A program made the translations under genes and the position numbers. A stretch of 58,352 nucleotides of DNA, from contig DBFBGQ010000059.1 of NCBI GenBank assembly GCA_048201975.1, forward strand, positions 1-58,352, in the 5' to 3' direction. The notes below the pieces were generated by a model, which saw only the letters and a list, made by a program, of their open reading frames with translations, was not told the origin of the DNA and searched no databases. Below, piece after piece: positions 1 through 6,953 of this stretch. Each line of letters begins with the position of its first letter. Position 1 is the first letter of the stretch. The DNA comes from Egerieenecus sp048201975 (GTDB lineage Bacteria; Bacillota; Clostridia; Christensenellales; Aristaeellaceae).

Positions 1-15
1 CCACTTTGATTCGTA

Positions 16-468
16 TTACCAGATGAGAAAACCAATGGTTGTCAGTATGCCGATGATCACGCCGCCCAGAACCTCCAGGGGCGTATGACCAATGAGCTCC
101 TTTAGGTCATCGTCGGAAATGGGCTTCCCGTTGACGAACACATTCCGCAGGATCTCATTGATCACCTGGGCTTGGGTACCCGTTTCCCGCCGCACGCCCA
201 TGGCGTCATACATGACGATGGCCGCCAGGGTAAACGCAATGGCGAAGGCCACGGACCGGAACCCCACGGTGAATCCGGTCATCAGCGCCAACGCCACCAC
301 GAAGGAGGAATGCGAAGAGGGCATGCCCCCGGAGCCGAAAAACCGCCTCCAGTTCAGCTCCTTCTCAATCAGCAGGTAGGTGGGAATCTTCAGCACCTGG
401 GCGATAAACCAGGATACCAGCGAGCAAATGAGCACCTCGTTTTGCAGAAGCTCCGACAGGTTGTGCAC
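16..468 (-). CDS. Divergent PAP2 family membrane protein (YuiD/DUF212-like)
   Basis: The protein has about 150 residues and is largely hydrophobic. The motif GGMPSSHSSF near residue 50 and YDAMGVRRETG near residue 90 are the hallmarks of the divergent PAP2 (acid phosphatase/vanadium haloperoxidase-related) family. It is probably a lipid-phosphate or polyprenyl-phosphate phosphatase in the membrane; the substrate is not known. It is the last gene of the asp23-to-ispA operon and lies 34 bp after ispA, which suits a role in isoprenoid or lipid-carrier metabolism. The frame opens at a GTG at 486, but GGAGGAGG sits between that codon and a second GTG at 468, so 468 is chosen. No clear terminator is visible before the left edge. 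Confidence 0.85.
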   Translation of the reverse strand: MHNLSELLQNEVLICSLVSWFIAQVLKIPTYLLIEKELNWRRFFGSGGMPSSHSSFVVALALMTGFTVGFRSVAFAIAFTLAAIVMYDAMGVRRETGTQAQVINEILRNVFVNGKPISDDDLKELIGHTPLEVLGGVIIGILTTIGFLIW

Positions 469-502
469 GCCTTCCCCTCCTCCCACATATGTACCCTATA
501 CC

Positions 503-1378
503 TTATTGTACCCTTGTCAGGGTACTTTGCGCAAGAGCTTTGAGAAAATTCGCATTTTCTTCAAAAATGGCCAGGGCCTTCACAGCCAGCGAAATGTGCT
601 CCGCGGCCGCCTGGCGGGTGCGCTCCACGCCCACACAGGCGGGCCAGGTCAATTTGCCCAGCTGCGCGTCCATGCCCGTGCGCTTGCCCAGCAGCGCCGC
701 GTCGCCCTCCAGGTCCAGCAAGTCGTCCACCATCTGGAAAGCAATCCCCAGATGATAGCCGTATTGCCTGCCCGCCTCCAGCTGTTCCCCGGAGGCTCCG
801 GCCAGGATCAACCCGGCCTCCATGGGCGCGGTGAGCAGGTCGGCGGTTTTGTGCGCATGGATGTAGCTCACCTTCTCCAAGGTAGGGGCAGTGCCCTCCT
901 GGGTTACGTCCATGGTCTGCCCGGCAATCATGCCGGTAACTCCGGCGCGGCGGGCAATGGCCTCCGCTGCCCGCAGCCCCGCCAGGCTCTCCGCCTCCGC
1001 CGCAGCCCGGAGCATCAGTTCAAAGGCCGCGTTGAGAAGCCCGTCGCCCGCCAGGATGGCCACCGCCTCCCCAAAGCGCACATGATTGGTCGGCTTTCCC
1101 CGGCGCAGATCATCGTTATCCATGGCAGGCAGATCATCGTGGATCAGGCTGTAGGTGTGGATCATCTCCAGCGCGCAGGCGTAGGGCAGCGCGGGCTGCA
1201 CATCCTCCTGCAAAAGGCCGTAGGCCGCCAACAGCAGCACCGGCCGCAGGCGTTTTCCGCCCGCCTCCAGGGAATACAGCATAGCCTCCCGCAACGCCTG
1301 GGGAATTTCTCCCAGGCTTTCCAGGCTGGCGGACAAGCGCTGGTTCACCAGCCGCTCCAGATCTTCATAGCGCGTCAT
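503..1378 (-). CDS. ispA: Polyprenyl synthetase, farnesyl/geranyl diphosphate synthase type
   Basis: Condenses isopentenyl diphosphate with allylic diphosphates to make short-chain prenyl diphosphates in the cytosol. The 291-residue length is typical. The first aspartate-rich motif, HDDLPAMDNDDLRRGKPTNH, spans about residues 80-99 and has the DDx4D spacing of bacterial farnesyl diphosphate synthases. The second, FQMVDDLLD, lies near residue 215 and is followed by a GKRTGMDAQLGKLTWP motif. The ATG overlaps the xseB stop codon (ATGA), so translation is probably coupled. The xse-ispA order is common in Bacillota; dxs, which often follows, is not inside the window. Confidence 0.96.
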   Translation of the reverse strand: MTRYEDLERLVNQRLSASLESLGEIPQALREAMLYSLEAGGKRLRPVLLLAAYGLLQEDVQPALPYACALEMIHTYSLIHDDLPAMDNDDLRRGKPTNHVRFGEAVAILAGDGLLNAAFELMLRAAAEAESLAGLRAAEAIARRAGVTGMIAGQTMDVTQEGTAPTLEKVSYIHAHKTADLLTAPMEAGLILAGASGEQLEAGRQYGYHLGIAFQMVDDLLDLEGDAALLGKRTGMDAQLGKLTWPACVGVERTRQAAAEHISLAVKALAIFEENANFLKALAQSTLTRVQ

Positions 1379-1590
1379 GCTTCCTCCCCGGCGGCGCCTT
1401 CCCCGCCCAACACGGTCATTCGCTGGTTCATGACGGCAAGCTCCTTTTCCATGCCTGCGATGAGCTTTAATCCCGCCTCGTAATCCTTCAGCGCCTCTTC
1501 GATGGGCTGTCCCCCCGCCTCCATGCGGGTCAGAATGGTTTCCACCTGCGCCAGCTGCTCTTCAAAGGTCGCTTTTTTCTTCGTTGCCAT
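1375..1590 (-). CDS. xseB: Exodeoxyribonuclease VII small subunit
   Basis: Small subunit of exonuclease VII, which degrades single-stranded DNA in both directions with XseA. The product is about 71 residues. It contains the family core FEEQLAQVETILTRMEAGG and the conserved LEEAL-KDYE-G-like segment (IEEALKDYEAGLKLI). Two start codons lie six bases apart. The ATG at 1590 is chosen because AAGGAG lies seven bases upstream, whereas for the ATG at 1596 it would nearly touch the codon. The gene overlaps the 3' end of xseA by 29 bp and the start of ispA by 4 bp, consistent with stoichiometric coupled translation. Confidence 0.93.
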   Translation of the reverse strand: MATKKKATFEEQLAQVETILTRMEAGGQPIEEALKDYEAGLKLIAGMEKELAVMNQRMTVLGGEGAAGEEA

Positions 1591-2794
1591 GGGCATTCTC
1601 CTTTTCTACGCGCACGCCTACCGCGCCGTCATGAAAGCGCAGGGTAAGCCTTTGCGCTCTGCTTGCCCGCGCCGCGGAGGTTACGGGCGCGCCGCCATGC
1701 AGCACCAGCGCGTACCCCCGCCCCAGCACCGCCATGGGTCCCAGCGCCTCCAGCTTGGCGCGCTGCTGCGCCACAGCCGCCTGCGCCTGCTCCCACCGGC
1801 GCGTCATGGCCCCGCGGATGCCCGACGCCACAGCCGCCAGGCGGTGCTCCTGCGCAGCCAATCGCTGCGCGGGATGACAGGCAATCAGCCGGGCGCGCAG
1901 TTCGCCGAGAACCTGCCTGTGCAGCAGCACCCGCTGTAGCGCCGCTTGCTCCAATTGCCGACGAAGCGCCGCCAGCTGCGCAAGAAGCTCCGTCCGGTCC
2001 TGGACGGCCAGTTCCGCAGCCATGGAGGGCGTGGCGGCGCGCACGTCCGCGGCAAAGTCCGCCAGGGTGACGTCCGTCTCATGGCCCACGGCAGAAATGA
2101 CCGGCACCGGACTTTCCGCGATGGCCCGCACCACGCATTCCTCGTTAAAGGCCCACAGATCCTCCAATGAGCCGCCGCCGCGGCCGGTGATGATCACATC
2201 CACCCCAGGGAGCCGGCCGGCCCGCCGTATGGCCGCAGCCACTTCCTCCGCGGCGCCTTCCCCCTGCACCCGCACGGGCAGCAGCGTCAGCGGAATGGCC
2301 GGATTCCGTCGGGCGGATACCGTGCGGATATCGTGCAGCACCGCTCCCGTAGCGGAGGTCACGATGGCGATCCCCCGAGGCACCAACGGCAGCGGGCGCT
2401 TTTTCCCCGCGTCGAAGAGGCCTTCCCGCGCCAGGCGCGCCTTAAGGGCCTCAAACTGCGCGTAGAGCGCGCCCATGCCGTCCGGGCGCATGGCCTGCAC
2501 GTACAGCTGGTACGCGCCCCCCTGAACATACAGGCTGACGCTGCCGGAAACGATCACCGCCATGCCGTCCACAGGGCGAAGGGACACGCCCATATTGTAC
2601 TGGCGGAACATGACGCAATTGATCCGGCTTTGATCGTCCTTGAGGGTGAAATACCAATGTCCGGAAGTATGGCGCTTGAAGTTGCTGATTTCCCCGCGAA
2701 GCCGCAGCCCTTGCAGCATGGGATCGGCAGCCAGGGATCTGCGAACGTACTCATTCAGATCGCTGACGGAAAGGATCCACTCCCGCTCCATCAT
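1562..2794 (-). CDS. xseA: Exodeoxyribonuclease VII large subunit
   Basis: Catalytic subunit of exonuclease VII, 410 residues, slightly shorter than the usual ~440-450. The N-terminal OB-fold starts at SVSDLNEYVRRSL and includes EISNFKRHTSGHWYFTLKD around residues 35-53. The catalytic core has GIAIVTSATGAVLHDI, VDVIITGRGGGSLEDLWAFN and PVISAVGHETDVTLADFAAD, all family signatures. A helical C-terminal region, with many Ala, Gln and Leu residues, would bind XseB. The start overlaps the folD stop by four bases (ATGA), and the gene is embedded in the coupled nusB-folD-xse-ispA operon. Confidence 0.96.
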   Translation of the reverse strand: MMEREWILSVSDLNEYVRRSLAADPMLQGLRLRGEISNFKRHTSGHWYFTLKDDQSRINCVMFRQYNMGVSLRPVDGMAVIVSGSVSLYVQGGAYQLYVQAMRPDGMGALYAQFEALKARLAREGLFDAGKKRPLPLVPRGIAIVTSATGAVLHDIRTVSARRNPAIPLTLLPVRVQGEGAAEEVAAAIRRAGRLPGVDVIITGRGGGSLEDLWAFNEECVVRAIAESPVPVISAVGHETDVTLADFAADVRAATPSMAAELAVQDRTELLAQLAALRRQLEQAALQRVLLHRQVLGELRARLIACHPAQRLAAQEHRLAAVASGIRGAMTRRWEQAQAAVAQQRAKLEALGPMAVLGRGYALVLHGGAPVTSAARASRAQRLTLRFHDGAVGVRVEKENAHGNEEKSDL

Positions 2795-3639
2795 TTCACC
2801 GTTCTTTCAGCGGCCTCGATGGCGTTCTCCAGCAGCATGGTGATGGTCATGCGCCCCACACCGCCGGGTACGGGCGTAATCCAGGAGGCGACCTCCTTCA
2901 CGGCGTCAAAGTCCACGTCGCCCACCACCTTGCCATCCACGCGGTTGATCCCCACATCAATCACCACCGCGCCAGGCTTGACCATGTCCGCGGTGATGAA
3001 GCGGGGCTTGCCCACAGCCGCCACCAGCACGTCGGCCCGGCGGGTATGCTCTGCCAAATGCTGCGTGCGGGAGTGGCACATGGTCACGGTGGCATTTTGC
3101 GCCAGCAGCAGCATGGCCATGGGCTTGCCCACGATGTTGCTCCGCCCCACCACCACAGCCTCTTTGCCCGAGAGGGAAATCCCCGTGCGGCGGATCATCT
3201 CCATGGCCCCCTTGGGCGTGCATGCCACCACGCCGTCCTGGCCCGTGAACAGCTTCCCCGCGTTCAGAATATGGAAGCCGTCCACATCCTTCTCCGGGAC
3301 AATGCGGGCCAGCGCTGCACGCTCGTCCAGTCCCGCGGGCAGGGGCAGCTGCACAAGTATGCCGTGAATGGCCGGATCCCCGTTCAGGCGGTCAATCTGC
3401 GCTTCCAGCTCCTGCTGGGTAGCGGTTTCCGGCAGGCGGATGGTTTCGGAATGCATACCCACCTGGGCGCACCCCAACCCCTTGTTCTTCACATAGATCT
3501 GGCTGGCAGGGTCGTCCCCCACCAAAATAACAGCCAGCCCCGGGGTAACGCCCCGGGCCTTGAGCGCCTCCACGCGGACCGCAAGCTGTTCCCGCAGTTC
3601 CTTGGACATGGCCTTTCCGTCCAGTAGCTGTGCCGACAT
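2791..3639 (-). CDS. folD: Bifunctional methylenetetrahydrofolate dehydrogenase/cyclohydrolase
   Basis: Interconverts 5,10-methylene-, methenyl- and 10-formyl-tetrahydrofolate, using NADP. The product is 282 residues, the normal length. Motifs include VILVGDDPASQIYVKNK with the catalytic lysine, GILVQLPLPAG, KDVDGFH, the NADP-binding VVGRSNIVGKP and TPVPGGVGRMT near the C terminus. The frame extends to a GTG at 3648, but that codon directly abuts the Shine-Dalgarno GGAGG; the ATG at 3639 has an 8-base spacing and gives the usual MSAQLLDG start. It follows the TsaD paralogue with a 5-bp gap and runs into xseA with an overlap. Confidence 0.97.
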   Translation of the reverse strand: MSAQLLDGKAMSKELREQLAVRVEALKARGVTPGLAVILVGDDPASQIYVKNKGLGCAQVGMHSETIRLPETATQQELEAQIDRLNGDPAIHGILVQLPLPAGLDERAALARIVPEKDVDGFHILNAGKLFTGQDGVVACTPKGAMEMIRRTGISLSGKEAVVVGRSNIVGKPMAMLLLAQNATVTMCHSRTQHLAEHTRRADVLVAAVGKPRFITADMVKPGAVVIDVGINRVDGKVVGDVDFDAVKEVASWITPVPGGVGRMTITMLLENAIEAAERTVK

Positions 3640-3644
3640 GGTTA

Positions 3645-4634
3645 TCACCCTCCTTGCGTTTTCACCTTTGCAGCGGACGCACGTTCTCGCAGCAGCTTCA
3701 CGCCGATCCGCGCCGCGCCCACCGCGTTGTCGCCGCTATATTCCGGCTTTCCAAAATACAGGCGCAGCCCGCGGTCCAGCTTGGCCGTGCGAAGGACGAC
3801 CAGCTCCCGGAACAGCGCCGAGGAAGCCACGCCCCCCGCCAGCAGCGCCTGTCGCATGCCTGTATGCGCAGCCCCCGCCGCTACCATGCGCGCCACCGTG
3901 CGCGCCAGCAGATCGTAGACCTCCCGGGCGATATCCTCCGGTGGCAACGCGCCGTCGCGTATCCATCGCTGCAGCTGCGTTTCTGCGCCGGAGAGATGGC
4001 AGCACAGCCCTCCCTGCTCCATGCTCACCGGCAGCCGCGCCTGGGACGCGCCCCGCCGGGCCAGCTCCTCCAGGGACGGCCCCGCCGGAAAGGGCAGGCC
4101 CAGGGCCACGCCCGTCCGGTCCACCACCTGGCCGGCATGCAGATCCAGGCTGCCGCCCAGGGGCGTGATCCTCTCTCCGTCATAGGCCAGCAGCTCCGTG
4201 GTGCCGCCGGAGAGATGCAGCGCCAGCAGCGGACCCTCCGCCGCGCCGGCGTCCACCAGCGCAGCCTCCAGGTGTCCCCGCTGATGGTCGGAAGCAAAGC
4301 AAGGGACGCCCAGCAGCGCGGCCAAGCCACGCGCCTGGGCATCCCCCGCCTGAAACACCGGCATATAGGATTTTTCCTCTTGTCTGGGGCGCGTGGAGGC
4401 GCAAACCGCAGCAATCCTGCGGCCGCGGATCTTCTCCGCCAATTCCTCCATCAATATTGGGAGCTGCCGCACATGAATGAAGACCGCTTCGCTCTGCCGG
4501 AGCCCCCGCTCACCCTGCGCCACCGGAAGCAACCGGCGGCAGCTGGCCACCGGTTGGCCAAGCATGTCCGCCGCCGCCACCGAGGTGGTGTAGCAGCTGG
4601 TGTCAAAGCCCAGCACTACCGCATCCGCGTTCAT
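3645..4634 (-). CDS. TsaD/Kae1-family paralogue (O-sialoglycoprotein endopeptidase-like)
   Basis: This 329-residue ASKHA-fold protein resembles TsaD, the tRNA threonylcarbamoyl-transferase. It starts with VLGFDTSCYTTSVA, has the paired histidines HQRGH at 117-121 (compare HMEGH in TsaD), the nucleotide-loop LALHLSGGTTELL near 138-149 and GDNAVGAARIG near 302. The possible metal ligands are therefore kept, yet the remaining sequence is divergent and the surrounding neighbours (nusB, folD) are not the usual tsaB-tsaE-rimI set. It is best read as a paralogue of unknown substrate, with a true tsaD expected elsewhere in the genome. Coupled to nusB by a 4-bp overlap. Confidence 0.8.
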   Translation of the reverse strand: MNADAVVLGFDTSCYTTSVAAADMLGQPVASCRRLLPVAQGERGLRQSEAVFIHVRQLPILMEELAEKIRGRRIAAVCASTRPRQEEKSYMPVFQAGDAQARGLAALLGVPCFASDHQRGHLEAALVDAGAAEGPLLALHLSGGTTELLAYDGERITPLGGSLDLHAGQVVDRTGVALGLPFPAGPSLEELARRGASQARLPVSMEQGGLCCHLSGAETQLQRWIRDGALPPEDIAREVYDLLARTVARMVAAGAAHTGMRQALLAGGVASSALFRELVVLRTAKLDRGLRLYFGKPEYSGDNAVGAARIGVKLLRERASAAKVKTQGG

Positions 4635-5083
4635 TTCGCCGCCTCTTTTTCCCGCAGGATCGTGCCCAGCACGCCATTGATGAACCGGCCGCTGGTGGGC
4701 TCGGAGTAGCGGTTGGCCAACTCCACCGCCTCATTGATGGCCACGCTGCCGGGCACATCCGCCTCATACAGCATTTCATAGGCGGCCAGGCGCAGGATGG
4801 TCAAATCCACCATGGGCATGCGGTCCAGCGTCCAGTCCACGCTGGCGGCGGCAATCTTTTCGTCCAGCTCCTGCAGATGAGCCATAACGCCGTCCAGCAC
4901 CCGGGCGATGTACGCGCGATCCGCTTCGCCGGGTTCCGAGGTCCGGACCTCGTCCACGCCGGGCACGCCATCCCGGCGCAGCTGGTCGTAGACCATTTGC
5001 AGGGTTTCTTCGCCGCCCTCGCCCCCGGCAAGGTGCTCATAAATCATTTGCATAACCGCAGCCCGTGCGGTAACTCGCGCCAT
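4631..5083 (-). CDS. nusB: Transcription antitermination factor NusB
   Basis: NusB binds boxA RNA with S10 (NusE) and supports antitermination in rRNA operons. At 150 residues it has the usual length and the all-helical family pattern, including MARVTARAAVMQMIYEHL at the start, VDWTLDRMPMVDLTILRLAAYEML near 105-128 and VAINEAVELANRYSEPTSGRFINGVLGTI near the C terminus. It lies between the DUF2273 gene and the TsaD paralogue in the envelope-stress/housekeeping operon, and its stop codon overlaps the next start. Confidence 0.95.
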   Translation of the reverse strand: MARVTARAAVMQMIYEHLAGGEGGEETLQMVYDQLRRDGVPGVDEVRTSEPGEADRAYIARVLDGVMAHLQELDEKIAAASVDWTLDRMPMVDLTILRLAAYEMLYEADVPGSVAINEAVELANRYSEPTSGRFINGVLGTILREKEAAK

Positions 5084-5107
5084 GGTTCACACATCCGTTC
5101 CTTTGTT

Positions 5108-5341
5108 TTATGCCTTTGGTGGAAATAATTTGTTGATCACCTTTTTGCAGTAGGCGCTTTTATCTTTCACCGCGCCCAGAAACACGCCCGCGGCGCAGAA
5201 CAGCGCCACCAGCACCGTCTCCCAGAAACCGATGGTGAGCAGCAGCACCGCCACCACAATGCCGACTGCGCCGCAGAACGCGCCGCAGGCAGGCGTGCCC
5301 CAGGTAACCATTTCCCGAAGGATATCATTGAGCGACTTCAT
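5108..5341 (-). CDS. DUF2273 small membrane protein of the Asp23/AmaP cassette
   Basis: A 77-residue protein with two predicted membrane helices (about residues 15-35 and 39-57) and a basic C-terminal tail. DUF2273 proteins (for example GlsB/YtxE-like) typically sit between amaP and asp23 genes, as here. It overlaps the end of amaP by 17 bp and has a good Shine-Dalgarno (GGAGG, six bases before ATG). It is inferred to help organise the Asp23 layer under the membrane; the biochemical role is unknown. Confidence 0.85.
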   Translation of the reverse strand: MKSLNDILREMVTWGTPACGAFCGAVGIVVAVLLLTIGFWETVLVALFCAAGVFLGAVKDKSAYCKKVINKLFPPKA

Positions 5342-6314
5342 GACGTTCCTCCTCTTCTCCTTGGGAAACCGGCTGCGTGGGGAACCCGTTTTCCAGCGCG
5401 GGAGCGGGCTCTTCCTGATCTTCCTCCGCCGTTATGGGATGCTCGGGCGTCTCTGACGCTTCCGTCGCCTCCGTCGCTTCGTCCCGGGCGTCCTCCATTT
5501 CCACCGCAGCCTCCGCCTCAGGTGTCTCAGGTTCTTCCGCCGCAGGCGTGGAAGCCTCAGGCACAGGCTCCGCGGAGGCGTCCTGCTGCTCTGCCTTGGG
5601 CGGCGCAGGCACGTCCATGGGCTGCTCCTCCCGGCCGAAGATTCGCTGGTGCAGCGGCCGCTTGGCCGCGGTCTCCGCCTCGGGCGGGACGATGGTCACC
5701 GGGCTATGGACCGAAGCGGGCTCCTGGGTAGCGCTGGCCAGCTTTTCCGTCACGGGGGTGGCCAGCATGTCCGGCACCGCATAGGGGGAAGCCTTCAGGT
5801 TCGCCGAAGCGGTCTCCACCTGCACCTTGACCTCCCGGACGTCGATGCCCGAGCACGCGGTGATGTACTGCTTGATCTGCTTTTGCAGCGCGCTAACCAC
5901 CAGGGGGATGGAAACGCCGCTGGCCAGGCCGATGCGCAGCTTGATCACCAAGCCGTCCCGGCTGTTTTCCAGCCCGGTGGAGAGCACATGAAGCTCCTCG
6001 TGCTTATCGATGCACTTCTGCACCAGGTTTTCAATGGCCTTGATGGAGATGCTCAGCTCACCGCCTTCGGTGCGCTGCACCACAAAGCCCCGCTTGCCCT
6101 TATAGCGGCGGAACATCATGCCCATGCAGTACACGCCCAGCAGCACCAGCACGCATGCTGCGGCAATGGCAATGGCGTTCTCTCCCAGCAGCGTTTCAAG
6201 GATGCCTGCAACTGGTATGTTCCAGAAAAGACCAGCTACCACCGCAATCCCGGCGGCAATCAACAGCACGCCTGCCAGGAAAACCAGGATCCGATCCAGC
6301 ACACGTATCTTCAT
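5325..6314 (-). CDS. amaP: Alkaline shock response membrane anchor protein AmaP, long-tailed
   Basis: AmaP anchors Asp23 to the cytoplasmic membrane in Gram-positive bacteria. The 329-residue product has an N-terminal helical hairpin (about residues 8-34 and 45-68), followed by a domain with GGELSISIKAIENLVQKCI and a conserved soluble segment to about residue 180. The remaining ~140 residues are low complexity, rich in Glu, Ala, Pro and Thr and strongly acidic. Usual AmaP proteins are around 180-200 residues, so this tail is an extension. Shine-Dalgarno GGGAGG precedes the ATG. It lies between asp23 and the DUF2273 gene. Confidence 0.87.
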   Translation of the reverse strand: MKIRVLDRILVFLAGVLLIAAGIAVVAGLFWNIPVAGILETLLGENAIAIAAACVLVLLGVYCMGMMFRRYKGKRGFVVQRTEGGELSISIKAIENLVQKCIDKHEELHVLSTGLENSRDGLVIKLRIGLASGVSIPLVVSALQKQIKQYITACSGIDVREVKVQVETASANLKASPYAVPDMLATPVTEKLASATQEPASVHSPVTIVPPEAETAAKRPLHQRIFGREEQPMDVPAPPKAEQQDASAEPVPEASTPAAEEPETPEAEAAVEMEDARDEATEATEASETPEHPITAEEDQEEPAPALENGFPTQPVSQGEEEERHEVAQ

Positions 6315-6344
6315 GTCCGCACCTCCCCGTCCCCGGACGCATCT

Positions 6345-6845
6345 TTAGCCCTTGGTTTCTTCGGCGGGTTCCTCGTCCTGGGGCGCAGGCGTTTCGGGCA
6401 TAAGCACCGGCTTGGCCGCCTCGCCCGCTTCCAGCTTCACCTGCTTGTTGGCCTCCAGCACGCTGTTTTCCTTTTCAAAGCTGACCCCCTGCACATGCAC
6501 GTCCACCCGGACCACATGCAGGCCCGTCATGGTTTCAATGGCCTTGCGGACGTTTTCCTGCGCATCCTGGGCGGCCTTCTGGATGGGCGTGCCATACTCC
6601 ACAATGATGTAGAGATCCACGCTGGCTTCTTCCGTGCCGATTTCCACCTTGACGCCCCGGGTAATGTTTTTGTTGCGGCCCAGGATGTCGATGCCGCTCA
6701 CCGAGCACATGCCTGCAATGCCCTCCACCTCGCCCGCGGCCACGCCGGCAATGATGGCGACCACTTCGTTGGCGTAGGTAATGGTGTTTCCCTGTTCCAT
6801 ATCGTTCTCCACCGTCTGGGGCAGATTATCCTTCTTGCTTGCCAT
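6345..6845 (-). CDS. Asp23/Gls24 family envelope stress response protein
   Basis: A 166-residue Asp23 (DUF322) protein. It shows the family core NTITYANEVVAIIAGVAAGEVEGIAGM, VKVEIGTEEASVDLYIIVEYG and VHVQGVSFEKE. Asp23 proteins polymerise under the membrane and are anchored by AmaP, encoded next. The C-terminal ~25 residues are acidic and proline rich, echoing the AmaP tail. This is the first gene of the operon running to the PAP2 gene. It has its own promoter (TTGTCA-17-TATACT) and a strong AAGGAGG ribosome site. Confidence 0.93.
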   Translation of the reverse strand: MASKKDNLPQTVENDMEQGNTITYANEVVAIIAGVAAGEVEGIAGMCSVSGIDILGRNKNITRGVKVEIGTEEASVDLYIIVEYGTPIQKAAQDAQENVRKAIETMTGLHVVRVDVHVQGVSFEKENSVLEANKQVKLEAGEAAKPVLMPETPAPQDEEPAEETKG

Positions 6846-6874
6846 GTTTGCACACCTCCTTGGGTTTCTGACTT

Positions 6875-6903
6875 AGTATAACAGATTTTCCCGCGCTTGA
6901 CAA
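6875..6903 (-). promoter_or_regulatory. Promoter of the asp23 operon
   Basis: On the minus strand TTGTCA (6898-6903) and TATACT (6875-6880) are separated by 17 bases. The -10 end lies about 30 bp before the asp23 start codon and 20 bp past the aspS terminator. Confidence 0.75.
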
Positions 6904-6916
6904 CAATGCAACCGGC

Positions 6917-6949
6917 AAAAAAGGATTCCCTGGGCCGCAGCCCAGGGAA
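6917..6949 (-). terminator. Intrinsic terminator after aspS
   Basis: Minus-strand hairpin TTCCCTGGGC-TGCG-GCCCAGGGAA (10-bp perfect stem) followed by TCCTTTTTT, starting four bases after the aspS stop. It separates the hisS-GNAT-aspS unit from the asp23 operon. Confidence 0.9.
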
Positions 6950-6953
6950 AAAC

